A stretch of 23,550 nt of DNA from MGIIa-L3 sp038150305 (GCA_038150305.1 JAYOTG010000028.1:1-23550), one strand, 5' to 3'; positions 1 to 8,303 are shown, numbered from the stretch's first letter. Program-made: numbers and translations. The notes: generated by a model not told the origin, from the sequence alone.

Positions 1-2
1 CC

Positions 3-1106
3 GTACAGCCGATGGAGGATCTCAAGCGTGTCATCGGTTGACCCGTCGTCACACACCACAATTTCTAAGTCGGCGTAGGTTTGTCGAAGCGCAGATTGGA
101 TGGAGGATTCTATGGTTGTTGAAGCGTTGTATGCTGGGATGTACACCGAAACCAAGGGCACCGTCGGATGAGCCTCGGGGTCGTATGCTCTGTAGTACGA
201 AGGAACCTTATCGAGAAGCATCGGGCGGGTGACCGCCTTGCCTGCCTCTCGGTCTACAAACTCGCGACCTCCGGGTGGCTCTTGGTGCATCCCCATCGCT
301 TCGACAAGTGGCACAAACCAGTAGCCTGCATTCCAAACCCGATAGCCGAATTCGTTGTCTTCAGCCCCCCAATCCGTGAAATCCTCGTCGAATGGTCCGG
401 CCTCTGAAAAAATTCTACGATGGAACGCAACATTGCCACAGGAAGAAACCCGGAATGGATGATCTGCTTGTTTGAGCATGTCCGTTTCGGCATAGATGGG
501 CTCACGCCAATCCTTGCTTGGGGAGTTTTTCATGACCGCATTTTTGGTTTCCACATTGGGCAACTCAAGCATAACCCGAGGGTCCGCGAGGACAGATTCG
601 GGCGCTATATCGTTGGCATCGACATAGCGTCGATGTCCAATCAGGAGCACTTTTTCATCGAGCGCGAGCCATGATGCGTAGATGCGAACGAGATCAGGAA
701 CTGGCGCCATGTCGCAATCAAGGATGATGACGTGATCGTGCCTTGCACTTCGGACACCAAGGTTCCTGACGTGGGAAAGTCGATACCCTAAATCTCGCTG
801 TCGAACGTAATTTACCTCGAAAAATTCGGAAAACTCCTCGATCAGTTGTTCTGGTTGATCGTTTGAACCGTCGTCTGCGATGATGACCTCCATCAAATGA
901 AGAGGGTACGTTTGATGGGTGAGCATGGCCATCGTTCGACGAAGCATGTCGATCCTGTTGTACACTGGAAGCACAACACTGATCGGAAGTGTTGGTTCAA
1001 CGGACCCAACCATGGACTCGATGCGAGAATAATCGTTGGCGTTTCGGTCGACGGGCGGTAAATCCAGACCTTGAGGGAGCGCATCTCCGTACCGTGACCC
1101 GCTCAT
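3..1106 (-). CDS. Tandem-domain family 2 glycosyltransferase (partial, C-terminus beyond left edge)
   Basis: The frame is open from an ATG at 1106 to the window edge, giving at least 368 codons. The first GT-A domain begins near residue 40 with PISVVLPVYNR, followed by an ADDGS nucleotide-binding motif and an LDCDMAP stretch in the DXD position. About 100 residues later comes FDEDFTDWGAEDNEFGYR, the galactosyltransferase C-terminal (Glyco_transf_7C-like) motif seen in chondroitin-synthase-type enzymes. A second GT2 domain then opens with PLVSVYIPAYNA and VVCDDGSTDDT and is cut off by the edge. Two GT2 domains in one chain suggest a polymerase or an enzyme adding two sugars in turn to a surface glycan; that role is inference. 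The start is set by an ATGA overlap with the upstream methyltransferase stop, indicating translational coupling. It is the last visible gene of a four-gene leftward operon. Sugar specificity cannot be read from the sequence. Confidence 0.88.
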   Translation of the reverse strand, partial: MSGSRYGDALPQGLDLPPVDRNANDYSRIESMVGSVEPTLPISVVLPVYNRIDMLRRTMAMLTHQTYPLHLMEVIIADDGSNDQPEQLIEEFSEFFEVNYVRQRDLGYRLSHVRNLGVRSARHDHVIILDCDMAPVPDLVRIYASWLALDEKVLLIGHRRYVDANDIAPESVLADPRVMLELPNVETKNAVMKNSPSKDWREPIYAETDMLKQADHPFRVSSCGNVAFHRRIFSEAGPFDEDFTDWGAEDNEFGYRVWNAGYWFVPLVEAMGMHQEPPGGREFVDREAGKAVTRPMLLDKVPSYYRAYDPEAHPTVPLVSVYIPAYNASTTIESSIQSALRQTYADLEIVVCDDGSTDDTLEILHRLY

Positions 1107-1633
1107 TCACTCACCCCAGCAGGCAACACGACTGCCCATGCACGCTGCCCGGCTTTGTCGGAAGGCTGAATAACCGTTTCGATACGCCCCCCTCGTGCTT
1201 CATGGATGCGCGTTAGGAGCCTCTTTTCGGCTTCCCGATGTACGTCATCGACGTAGATTAGGACGCTGTCGGGAATCTCCTCAAGCACAGAAAGAAAACC
1301 CATTCTTCCGATGTCTCCTGGTGGACCATCAATCAACACGGCTGCGATTTCGTCCGGCAAATTGGGAATGACCATCTTGAGGTCATACCAACCGACTTGG
1401 CCTGCTGATTCAGCATGTTCATTGGCGACGATAGGGGCAAGAATACAATCCGACGGAGCCCGTGCTGCCCAACTCGGGTCGTGTTCGAACGATGTTACGG
1501 TATAATTTTGCTGCAACCTGTCGGTTCCGTGCCCGGAACCCATCTCGACGATGGCACCACGGGACGGCACTCGCTTCTCGATGTCCTCAAAGAGGCTCGA
1601 TGGCGCCATCCAAATTTCGTCATACTCCAACAT
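1103..1633 (-). CDS. Small class I SAM-dependent methyltransferase-like protein
   Basis: This 176-aa protein has a Rossmann-like SAM site. VEMGSGHGT at residues 29-37 fits methyltransferase motif I, an acidic residue follows strand 2 (SFEHD, E50), and LIDGPPG at about 100-106 fits the motif IV region. A short SVLIYVDDVHR strand follows. At 176 aa it is a minimal fold with little room for a separate substrate domain. Its place between two glycosyltransferases suggests O-methylation of a glycan or a sugar precursor; this is inference. The start ATG overlaps the end of the upstream glycosyltransferase by 14 bases and has AAGGTGA six bases upstream. Its own stop overlaps the next start (ATGA). 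It could act on a non-sugar substrate. Confidence 0.75.
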   Translation of the reverse strand: MLEYDEIWMAPSSLFEDIEKRVPSRGAIVEMGSGHGTDRLQQNYTVTSFEHDPSWAARAPSDCILAPIVANEHAESAGQVGWYDLKMVIPNLPDEIAAVLIDGPPGDIGRMGFLSVLEEIPDSVLIYVDDVHREAEKRLLTRIHEARGGRIETVIQPSDKAGQRAWAVVLPAGVSE

Positions 1634-2966
1634 GAGCGTTCACCTTCTCTTGAACGATGGAAGCCACTTGCTCCGCCCCATTCAACGTATCTGATATGGG
1701 CCCTGCGCCAGAGGGCAAAGACAACAACCGCTCAACATCGGAAGCAAGTGCACGGGCAGACCTGTCTTCATTGACCAATCCCCATCCCTCTTTCACGGCC
1801 ACATCACAACGCGCTTTTTGATCGTCCATTCCGGTTTCCATGTTAGGAAGGAAGAGGGTTGGAATCTGAAGGCTCCGCATTTCGTGAAAGGAGTTGTACC
1901 CGCCGGCTTGAATCGAGTAATCAAAGGCGTTGAACATGAGCATATTGGGGTAGTCCCGCAAAATTTGAACACGCTCGAGGTCAAATTCCAAGCGCTCGCC
2001 GAGCATCGATTCCCCAAGAACGACGTGAATGTCGCTGCTGGAAAGCAGGGCGTCCACCACCAGACGAATTTCGGAATGAATGTCATTGATTCGACCTGCG
2101 CCCAGCTGTACGTAGACGACTCGAGCGCTCGGTGGCAGGCCAAGTCTGCGACGAACTGTGCTCCTCTCAAGCAATTCTGACGGTTCGTAGACAAGCATCG
2201 GATTGACCCACACCTCCTCAACCTTGCGCGGAAGCGAGGTGGACTGTTCTACCACGGCGTCTCCTGGATAAATCAGGCTGTCAAAAAATTCAGTGCTGTC
2301 CACTGGGACACGGGCTCCTGCACGGAACATGCCGCGCTTCATCCACAGTTTGCAGAGATGTTCCTCACCTTGTATGGCGTTCAGCATGCCACGGTATGGG
2401 AAAGCTCCATCGAAGACAAAAACAGCGGGTTTGTGGAGGTCCAAAATCACGCGCAACATGTCTTCTAAGAGGCCATTCCATGCAGAAGCTGAGAGATCGC
2501 CATGCTTTTTTCTGCCTGCAAGGTGATACGTCACAAAATCATCAGCGTAGGGCACGTGCAGGGTCGGCATTGAGGTAAACATCACGATTTCTAAATCAGG
2601 ATCCTGCTGCCGAAGTCGCCGTGCGAGTGCATACATTCGTGTGAAATGCCCGAAACCAACACCGTTTGTTGGAAACAAGACCACACTTCTCCGCCGGGGG
2701 GTCATTGGGATTGAAGAAAGCCCAGCTAAGGGGGGATGGGGTGCGCGTCCAATCTTTTGGAGCCCAAGTCGAAGGCATAACAATGGGAATGTGATTGGCA
2801 ACAAGGGGAAGCGCCAAGGCTTCCGTATTGCAGTCGTCAGGTGAAGTCCTAATTGGAACGACACCGTGCCCCGCAAGCGTGCACGCTCACGCTTCAGGCG
2901 GGCAACCTCGGCGTGCAATCCCCGCATGGGCTCTGGATGGATATGGTTAGACTCCATCTCATCCAT
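1620..2966 (-). CDS. GT-B fold glycosyltransferase, MurG/GT28-like
   Basis: The 448-aa product has a charged, probably coiled-coil N-terminus (EVARLKRERARLRG), then a short hydrophobic or amphipathic segment typical of membrane-associated glycan enzymes. The GT-B core starts at VVLFPTNGVGFGHFTRM, a glycine-rich loop like that of MurG and related transferases. The C-terminal half has VVYVQLGAG at the start of the second Rossmann domain and SIQAGGYNSFHEM...PTLFLP, the donor-nucleotide-binding region of GT28-like enzymes. It probably transfers a sugar from a nucleotide donor to a membrane-anchored glycan intermediate. I chose the ATG at 2966 because GGAGG lies seven bases upstream. A TTG at 3026, directly abutting the previous stop (TGA|TTG), would add 20 residues that look non-conserved. 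The gene is second in the leftward operon. Confidence 0.82.
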   Translation of the reverse strand: MDEMESNHIHPEPMRGLHAEVARLKRERARLRGTVSFQLGLHLTTAIRKPWRFPLLPITFPLLCLRLGLQKIGRAPHPPLAGLSSIPMTPRRRSVVLFPTNGVGFGHFTRMYALARRLRQQDPDLEIVMFTSMPTLHVPYADDFVTYHLAGRKKHGDLSASAWNGLLEDMLRVILDLHKPAVFVFDGAFPYRGMLNAIQGEEHLCKLWMKRGMFRAGARVPVDSTEFFDSLIYPGDAVVEQSTSLPRKVEEVWVNPMLVYEPSELLERSTVRRRLGLPPSARVVYVQLGAGRINDIHSEIRLVVDALLSSSDIHVVLGESMLGERLEFDLERVQILRDYPNMLMFNAFDYSIQAGGYNSFHEMRSLQIPTLFLPNMETGMDDQKARCDVAVKEGWGLVNEDRSARALASDVERLLSLPSGAGPISDTLNGAEQVASIVQEKVNAHVGV

Positions 2967-2973
2967 ATCATGA

Positions 2974-2978
2974 CCTCC
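2974..2978 (-). promoter_or_regulatory. Shine-Dalgarno GGAGG that decides the GT-B start
   Basis: On the minus strand GGAGG is followed by seven bases and then ATG at 2966. This is one of the clearest ribosome-binding sites in the window and favours 2966 over the TTG at 3026. Confidence 0.6.
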
Positions 2979-3026
2979 ATGATGGCGTAAATCATGCTTG
3001 GGGATTGTGAAGCCGATATCAGGCAA

Positions 3027-4406
3027 TCAACGAAGGTCTACCTGTGTGAGCGGGGATGATTCATCATAGACCCGGAACATTGCTCTTGTACGTGCCTCAA
3101 CGGTGGAACGCCATGGAGATTGGATGAGATCCAACCCCGGACCGTAGGCCTCTTCCCACCATGTCATGTCCTGAGCAAGGTGATGGGCGAGATCTGGCAC
3201 GAGGTCTTCAAGTCCCTGTTGTTTGATGACATACAATGCATGTTGCGCGGTTCTGAGCGGGCGACGTTGCAGAAAGGTTCGAACTTCTGTTGATGTGACG
3301 TCATATGTTCGACCCATCAATCCGTTTTTGAGGAAACATTTCCAACATCTTCCACAACCCTGCAAGCCGTCGCCTCGAAGGCAGGAATTGACAACTTCAC
3401 CGACTGGATGTGTGTTGATGAGCCTGAGTGCACCCGCCTCAGAGATGTGGTTGATTGGTAAAACAAGGTCAAGACCGGCTTCCTCAAACCTCGCTTTCCA
3501 CATCACCCAATGCCGACTTTTCGCAAAATTTCGGAACGAGGCACCCTTCGCCAGCCATGAATTGTCGATTGGGACACCAAACCCAATCCCAGAGAGGTTG
3601 AGTTCGTCTGCCAACAGGATGAGATGGACACCAGATGCGTAATCTGTGCTGAAGCCAATCATCTTGCTGTGGTGAGTTCTGATGAGCTCGTGGTCGGAGG
3701 GCACCACCACAACCTCACGCCCGGAATCTCTCACATGATCAATCGTGGCCTCGGCGTTCCGATGGTCGATCATCGAGGGAACATCACGATGGTGATATCC
3801 CAGCACTGTGTCTTCTGGTAGCAGCAACATTGCTGCTGTCGAATCCACTCCCGCTGACCAGGCAAGACCGCACGGGCCGGAGCGCTTCACCCTCTTGGCA
3901 AAAGGGCGTTTGACCTCATCGACCCACGGTCGAAGCAGAACATCCGAAGCAAGTTCCAACAAAGCAGGGTGTGTGTTCCTGAGCTCAAATGATTCAGGCA
4001 TGTCCCAATGAACCCAGCCCCATGGATGCCGAAACCAAACCCTCTTACCCAATTGAAACCAATTGCTCACCACAGAATCAGGATTCCAACCCACGTGATC
4101 TAGGCTGTCTGGTTCGGAATACCTCGACTCAGTCGCTGAGAACGTCTGATTTTTCCGCTGTGTCGCGCGCGAACTGAGGTTTTGATGGTCAGAATTTGGC
4201 CACTTTTCAGAGAACCGAATCACCTCATCATATCGTTGCAATGACCACAACGAGCGGATCACAATATCGCGATAGAACGTAGCATGTTGGTGGTGGTGAA
4301 CCTTCTTCGACGCCAACTTTAGGGCCCGCTCGAAATGTCGGGAATTGTACGCCTTCCTCACCCGGAATCGATGAAGCATACCCCATCGACTCATGGTCAG
4401 CGCCAT
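3027..4406 (-). CDS. PP-loop ATP-pyrophosphatase-like protein with QueC-type zinc motif
   Basis: This 459-aa protein carries SAGVDST at residues 184-190, the PP-loop signature of the adenine nucleotide alpha hydrolase superfamily (QueC, GuaA, asparagine synthetase and others). Near the C-terminus, C342-x8-C351-x2-C354-x2-C357 (within SCLRGDGLQGCGRCWKC) has the same spacing as the zinc-binding cysteines of QueC. The first ~170 residues are not QueC-like: a basic, helical, possibly TPR-like segment and then a Trp/His-rich stretch. The architecture resembles uncharacterised PP-loop proteins found in polysaccharide loci (a DUF6395-type assignment from memory). Such enzymes activate a carboxylate or carbonyl oxygen with ATP, so amidation or amidine/nitrile formation on a surface sugar is possible; this is inference. 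It is the first gene of the leftward operon, divergent from the epimerase, and its stop abuts the next frame. Confidence 0.8.
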   Translation of the reverse strand: MALTMSRWGMLHRFRVRKAYNSRHFERALKLASKKVHHHQHATFYRDIVIRSLWSLQRYDEVIRFSEKWPNSDHQNLSSRATQRKNQTFSATESRYSEPDSLDHVGWNPDSVVSNWFQLGKRVWFRHPWGWVHWDMPESFELRNTHPALLELASDVLLRPWVDEVKRPFAKRVKRSGPCGLAWSAGVDSTAAMLLLPEDTVLGYHHRDVPSMIDHRNAEATIDHVRDSGREVVVVPSDHELIRTHHSKMIGFSTDYASGVHLILLADELNLSGIGFGVPIDNSWLAKGASFRNFAKSRHWVMWKARFEEAGLDLVLPINHISEAGALRLINTHPVGEVVNSCLRGDGLQGCGRCWKCFLKNGLMGRTYDVTSTEVRTFLQRRPLRTAQHALYVIKQQGLEDLVPDLAHHLAQDMTWWEEAYGPGLDLIQSPWRSTVEARTRAMFRVYDESSPLTQVDLR

Positions 4407-4452
4407 GGTTGGTAGCCTTCATGCTTATCGGGATGTTTTGGCTGGAAGGGTT

Positions 4453-5412
4453 GTGAAACGAATCCTTGTCACTGGCGGCGCGGGTTTCATCGGCAGCAGG
4501 TGCGCGGAATTGGCACTCGCCAGAGGGTTTCAGGTTGTCATCCTTGATGACCTAAGCACTGGTCTGAAATCAAGACTGGACGACCTCGTAAGCAAGGGGG
4601 CAGAGGCTATTGTCGGTGACCTGCGCGATGATCAACCTATCTTCGCGGCACTGGATGGGGTTGATGCCGTGGTGCATCTCGGTGCACAGGTATCTGTTCC
4701 AAAATCCATCGAGGACCCTCAAACAACACGACAGATCAACGTCCATGGAACAAGGCACCTTGCGGAAGCCATGGATATGCGTGGCATCAATCGCCTCGTG
4801 CTGGCCTCTTCTGCCGCAGTGTATGGAGATGTCACAGCGGAGGTTCAGGTCGAAGAAAAGGTTGGGAAGCGTCTCTCCCCTTATGCGGACAGCAAGTGGG
4901 AAAACGAAATTCTGGTTGAGGAACTTCAATCCAAAGGTCGTGAAGCCATTGCCCTACGTTTCTTCAACGTCTATGGCCACGGCCAGCGTTCGGATGGAGC
5001 CTATGCAGCAGTCATTCCCGCTTTCGTCGATCGGATGATGCGAGGGTTACCTCCGACCATTTATGGTGATGGAGGTCAAACACGGGATTTCGTTCATGTT
5101 GATGATGTTGCACACCTCCTCCTTGATCTGGCAACAGAACCTTGGCCTTCTCCCCAACGCCGCGCGTACAATGTCGCAACCGGAACAGGAGTCACTCTCT
5201 TGGAACTCGTTCGCCTGATTCGGAGCGCATTGCACACCCACGGGCTTGACTCCCCTGCTCTCGAGCCAGTGTTTGACAAGGAGCGGCCAGGCGACATACG
5301 AAAATCCATTGCGAACGTTTTGGCCATCTCCGAAGACATCGGATGGAATGCTGGAGTGAGCCTCCAGCAGGGGATTGCAGCGATGATCGATGAACGCCTT
5401 GCAGGAGTCTAA
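4453..5412 (+). CDS. NAD-dependent sugar-nucleotide epimerase/dehydratase (extended SDR, GalE-like)
   Basis: Starting at GTG 4453 the protein is 319 aa and begins (M)KRILVTGGAGFIGS, the NAD-binding GxxGxxG motif at residues 8-14. LDDLSTG follows strand 2, SSAAVYG lies at 119-125, and the catalytic Tyr-Lys pair is in YADSK (Y144, K148). RFFNVYGHGQ and a late ARPGDIRKS-like segment (ERPGDIRKS) fit the nucleotide-sugar binding region of UDP-hexose 4-epimerases. It probably supplies an epimerised UDP-sugar to the neighbouring glycosyltransferases. ATGs at 4393 and 4405 are in frame and would add 20 or 16 residues, but they overlap the divergent gene's start. The GTG gives the family's usual N-terminus and has GGAAG four bases upstream. 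4-epimerase versus another SDR activity cannot be settled from motifs. Confidence 0.88.
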   Translation: MKRILVTGGAGFIGSRCAELALARGFQVVILDDLSTGLKSRLDDLVSKGAEAIVGDLRDDQPIFAALDGVDAVVHLGAQVSVPKSIEDPQTTRQINVHGTRHLAEAMDMRGINRLVLASSAAVYGDVTAEVQVEEKVGKRLSPYADSKWENEILVEELQSKGREAIALRFFNVYGHGQRSDGAYAAVIPAFVDRMMRGLPPTIYGDGGQTRDFVHVDDVAHLLLDLATEPWPSPQRRAYNVATGTGVTLLELVRLIRSALHTHGLDSPALEPVFDKERPGDIRKSIANVLAISEDIGWNAGVSLQQGIAAMIDERLAGV

Positions 5413-5425
5413 CTCAGCAATGATG

Positions 5426-6418
5426 TCATTCCAATACCTTTGCATAGACGGCCAACCAATGCTGAGCAACGAGTCCTGCAGAATGCGATTGTACCGAGGC
5501 AGTCAACAAGGTAGGACTTGGTGGGTGTTCGAGAAGTTCAACCGCCTCAGACGCAAAACTCGCAAGATCTCCAAATTTGGCTCGCGCTCCAGTAGACGGC
5601 AAAGCGGGCAATCGATCTGAGGCAAGCACTGGTACACCACAAGCTAAGGCTTCCAAAGCGGCAATCGGTTGTCCTTCAAATGCGGACGGAAGCAACAACA
5701 TGGCCGCTCTTCGCAAGAGGGTCATTCGTTCATCTTCGCTGATCCAACCGTGAATTGTCCATCCATCTCCGACAGTTGGCGTCCCACCAGTGAGATGCAA
5801 GGAAAGTCCAGGCTTCGATTCACGTAGGATTTCGATCAGCTGGATCGCAAACTCTCGATGCTTTGCTGAGACATCCCGTCCCATCACTAGAACGTATTCT
5901 TCTTCAGACGCTGCTGGATTGAAGCAGTGTTTTGGATGCACTGGGTTTGGGACGACTTCGACCGGACCGATGATCGGTTCAAGCACATCTTTCCACGCCG
6001 TATCGAGAACGACCACCGCGTCAACGTGGCGCTGGATGGCAGAACGGATGCGGTCCACCCGCTTAGCCGAAGCCTGCAACCAACGCGCCGTGTCACCGCT
6101 GTGCAGGTGAAGGACGACCGGAGCCTTGCACGCGGCGGCCAAGCGCAGCTTGCGCCGAAGCGACCAGTCGCTGGCCGCATGGAGGTGGACCAAGGTCGAG
6201 GCATCATCGGGCAGGCGGCGCAACGCGCGAGCCGCCTTTCGTGCAGCCCGGAGCATGGCCACGCGCGTGGGTGCATGCGAAGCCAACAGCGAGGCCGTCC
6301 ACCCTTCGGGTGGATGTTCAGCCAAGGTCCGCATGACGGTGCGGATGCCACCGGGGGAATTGCACGGCCCGACATGGATCACGTGCGGCATACCCCGGGC
6401 CATGCGAAAGTTGGCCAT
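5426..6418 (-). CDS. Family 4 (GT-B) glycosyltransferase
   Basis: The 330-aa product opens with MPHVIHVGPCNSPGGIRTVM (from residue 10), a GT4-type N-terminal glycine-rich loop. The C-terminal domain contains EYVLVMGRDVSAKH and then SAFEGQPIAALEALACGVPV, the E-x7-E donor-binding motif of GT4 enzymes. It probably adds a hexose to the surface glycan from a nucleotide donor. The reading frame extends upstream to 7030, but that stretch is antisense to the GT2 gene and not protein-like. I chose ATG 6418, and ATGs at 6403 and 6391 are also possible. It ends convergently with the epimerase, 13 bases apart, and is divergent from the GT2 gene. G+C changes sharply inside this gene: its 3' half resembles the AT-richer island and its 5' half the GC-rich backbone. 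Confidence 0.85.
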   Translation of the reverse strand: MANFRMARGMPHVIHVGPCNSPGGIRTVMRTLAEHPPEGWTASLLASHAPTRVAMLRAARKAARALRRLPDDASTLVHLHAASDWSLRRKLRLAAACKAPVVLHLHSGDTARWLQASAKRVDRIRSAIQRHVDAVVVLDTAWKDVLEPIIGPVEVVPNPVHPKHCFNPAASEEEYVLVMGRDVSAKHREFAIQLIEILRESKPGLSLHLTGGTPTVGDGWTIHGWISEDERMTLLRRAAMLLLPSAFEGQPIAALEALACGVPVLASDRLPALPSTGARAKFGDLASFASEAVELLEHPPSPTLLTASVQSHSAGLVAQHWLAVYAKVLE

Positions 6419-6462
6419 GAGCACACCGATGGACGGGAAGGGCTGAAACCACCGGGAAGGAC

Positions 6463-6467
6463 GGAGG
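6463..6467 (+). promoter_or_regulatory. Shine-Dalgarno GGAGG before the GTG start of the membrane GT2
   Basis: GGAGG ends three bases before GTG 6471. No ATG start precedes the catalytic domain in this frame until inside the first hydrophilic region, so this site supports the GTG. Confidence 0.45.
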
Positions 6468-6470
6468 TGC

Positions 6471-7697
6471 GTGCTTTGGTGGGCGTTGGCTGAGGGCGCG
6501 GTTGCCCTCTGGTTTGGGCTGCCCTTCCTCGCCCACCGGCGGCGTTGCATCAGGGCGATGCGCTCACCGTGGACGCCGAGAACAGATGCCATCGACATGG
6601 GCGCCATGCCCGAGGTGATCGTGCTGGTGCCCACCTGGAACGAAGTGGCCGTCATCGAGCGAAGGCTCGACAACCTCGCCGCCCAGCGAATTGAGGGCCA
6701 CGCCCTTGGCGAGGCCGACGTGAGCCTGATGCTGATCGACTCCGCGTCAGACGACGGCACGCTCGAAGCGGCAGAGGCATGGCTGTCGTCCAACCCTGAT
6801 GCGTTCGCAAGCCACGTGCTCTTGCCCATGGAAGAACGCAAAGGAAAGACGGCGGCGGTGCAGCGGGCCATCGCTGAGATTCGCCGTGGGTCTCCAGACG
6901 CCATCATCGTCATGGTCGACGCCGACGCCACCTGTGCTCCGAATGCCGTGCAAGCGCTGATTCGCGCCATGAGAGAAGAGGACCTCGGCGCCGTGGGCGG
7001 ACGGCCAGAACGCCGTGAAATGACCGCCATTGAAGCCGGTCACAGAGGCTTGTTTTCGTGGCTGCGTGAGGCAGAAAGCAGCCTTGGAGCCACGCCCTTC
7101 CTTGAAGGCAGCCTCATGGCGTTTCGAGCGAACCTTGTCGACCCTGAATCCTTTGACGTGACCTCAAACGCAGACGACGCCCAAATCGCGACGGCCATCG
7201 CCGAGCAAGGCTACAGGACCGCTCAGCACCCTGAGGCCATCTTCCACGACACAACACCCCGCGCGCTCGGCACCCGTTGGGATCAACGGATTCGCCGTGG
7301 CCGAGGGCTCATCCGCCTGTTGCGGAGGAAAAAGCACGTGAGGGGGCCCACGGAGTTTGCCATGACCCTGCGCTTCCAGCGTCATGCTCATCTGCGTGCT
7401 CCGTTCTTGCTTCTCGCCGGATGGCAGATGGCAGAAATCAGGTGGTCCTTGTCAGTCCTTCAAGGCGGACTGCCTTGGAGCACGCCCCTTGGCCTTGTGC
7501 TGACCGTCATCGAGGCGACGGCGGTGCTGATGCTGTTGACGGGCGTGGTTGAGCGTACTTGGCCGAAACCGTTCAAGGGCCTGTCAACCGTCATCGGCGG
7601 AATGATCCCGTTGTGGGGCGCTTGGTGGCGTGATTGGTTTGGCGGTCCAGCGCATGTGTGGACGCCGAGCGCTGATGCGCGTCAACGTGTGGAATGA
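6471..7697 (+). CDS. Membrane-anchored family 2 glycosyltransferase
   Basis: This 408-aa protein has an N-terminal hydrophobic helix (residues 2-20), then a GT-A domain starting VIVLVPTWNE at about 49. LIDSASDDGT binds the nucleotide, MVDADAT holds the DAD metal motif at 150-152, and FLEGSLMAFR and NADDAQIA follow. RWDQRIRRGRGLI fits the Q/R-x-x-R-W region of processive or polyprenyl-type GT2 enzymes. Three further hydrophobic segments lie after residue ~300, so the C-terminus is membrane embedded. The likely role is synthesis or elongation of a lipid-linked or extracellular polysaccharide at the cytoplasmic membrane; this is inference from family. It starts at GTG with GGAGG upstream and diverges from the GT4 gene across 52 bases. 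Its G+C matches the downstream backbone, unlike the genes left of 5.9 kb. Confidence 0.86.
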   Translation: MLWWALAEGAVALWFGLPFLAHRRRCIRAMRSPWTPRTDAIDMGAMPEVIVLVPTWNEVAVIERRLDNLAAQRIEGHALGEADVSLMLIDSASDDGTLEAAEAWLSSNPDAFASHVLLPMEERKGKTAAVQRAIAEIRRGSPDAIIVMVDADATCAPNAVQALIRAMREEDLGAVGGRPERREMTAIEAGHRGLFSWLREAESSLGATPFLEGSLMAFRANLVDPESFDVTSNADDAQIATAIAEQGYRTAQHPEAIFHDTTPRALGTRWDQRIRRGRGLIRLLRRKKHVRGPTEFAMTLRFQRHAHLRAPFLLLAGWQMAEIRWSLSVLQGGLPWSTPLGLVLTVIEATAVLMLLTGVVERTWPKPFKGLSTVIGGMIPLWGAWWRDWFGGPAHVWTPSADARQRVE

Positions 7698-7790
7698 GGG
7701 GGAGGCCCCCCCGGATGCCGCAGCACCCGGGAGGACGGCCGCGTCCTTCACTGGACGTGGTGTGTACGGTGAAGATCCTTCACGCGATGC

Positions 7791-8303
7791 TCACTGAGCA
7801 ACGGTGGAGGACTCGTCCATGGTGTTGCCTTCACGGGTGTTCGTGATGGTCACCTTGACGCTGCAGCTCTCTGCGGCGGAGCAGATGGGCTGACCGTTCT
7901 CGACGATGGTCACACCGTCGCTGACGCTCCAGTCGGAGTCGGAGTCGTCGCCGAACTCAATCAGGGCGCAGTCGGTGTCGACGGTCTCACCAGGGGCCTG
8001 GCGGTCGCAGTCGAGGGGCGCGCCGTTGTTGACGCTAATCTTCACGTTCACAGAGGCCCAGTTGACGTCCTGGCCTTGCGTCATGGTGACGCGAACCAGG
8101 TTGTCATCGGTGCCGTCGGTGAGGTCGCCACCAGCGTCTTCGGCGTCGAAGACGTAAAAGGCGATGTCACCGTCGGCATTGCCTTCAGCCAGGGAGCTTG
8201 CCCAGACGTACAGCACACCAGCGAGCACGACCGTAATCGCCACCATCAGGATGGTCGCGATAACGGGGCTCACAGCCTCATCATTTCGGTTTTCTTTGTT
8301 CAT
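7791..8303 (-). CDS. Archaeal type IV pilin
   Basis: The 170-aa protein begins with a short charged leader (NKENRNDEA) followed by VSPVIATILMVAITVVLAG, the conserved N-terminal core of euryarchaeal pilins. A class III signal peptidase would be expected to cut just before VSP, leaving the hydrophobic helix to form the filament core. The remainder is acidic, Asp-rich and probably beta-sheet, with four cysteines (in LDCDR, TDCAL and ICSAAESC) that could form disulfides outside the cell. The start has GGAAGGA about six bases upstream. The gene stands alone: its left neighbour is on the other strand, and the right neighbour, though on the same strand, ends 407 bases upstream. No prepilin peptidase or assembly ATPase is in the window. 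It could serve adhesion or another surface structure. Confidence 0.9.
   Translation of the reverse strand: MNKENRNDEAVSPVIATILMVAITVVLAGVLYVWASSLAEGNADGDIAFYVFDAEDAGGDLTDGTDDNLVRVTMTQGQDVNWASVNVKISVNNGAPLDCDRQAPGETVDTDCALIEFGDDSDSDWSVSDGVTIVENGQPICSAAESCSVKVTITNTREGNTMDESSTVAQ

Noticed and set aside
38..674. Small rightward frames at the left edge
   Set aside because: They are mirrors of the leftward tandem glycosyltransferase, which is open to the edge.
6419..7030. In-frame upstream extension of the GT4 gene, making a 534-aa frame
   Set aside because: The extra ~200 residues are antisense to the GT2 gene, Ser/Ala/Arg-rich and without a domain, and the GT4 core begins after 6418.
7693..7715. 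GGGGG...CCCCC hairpin just after the GT2 stop
   Set aside because: The stem is short and there is no T-run, which archaeal terminators usually need.
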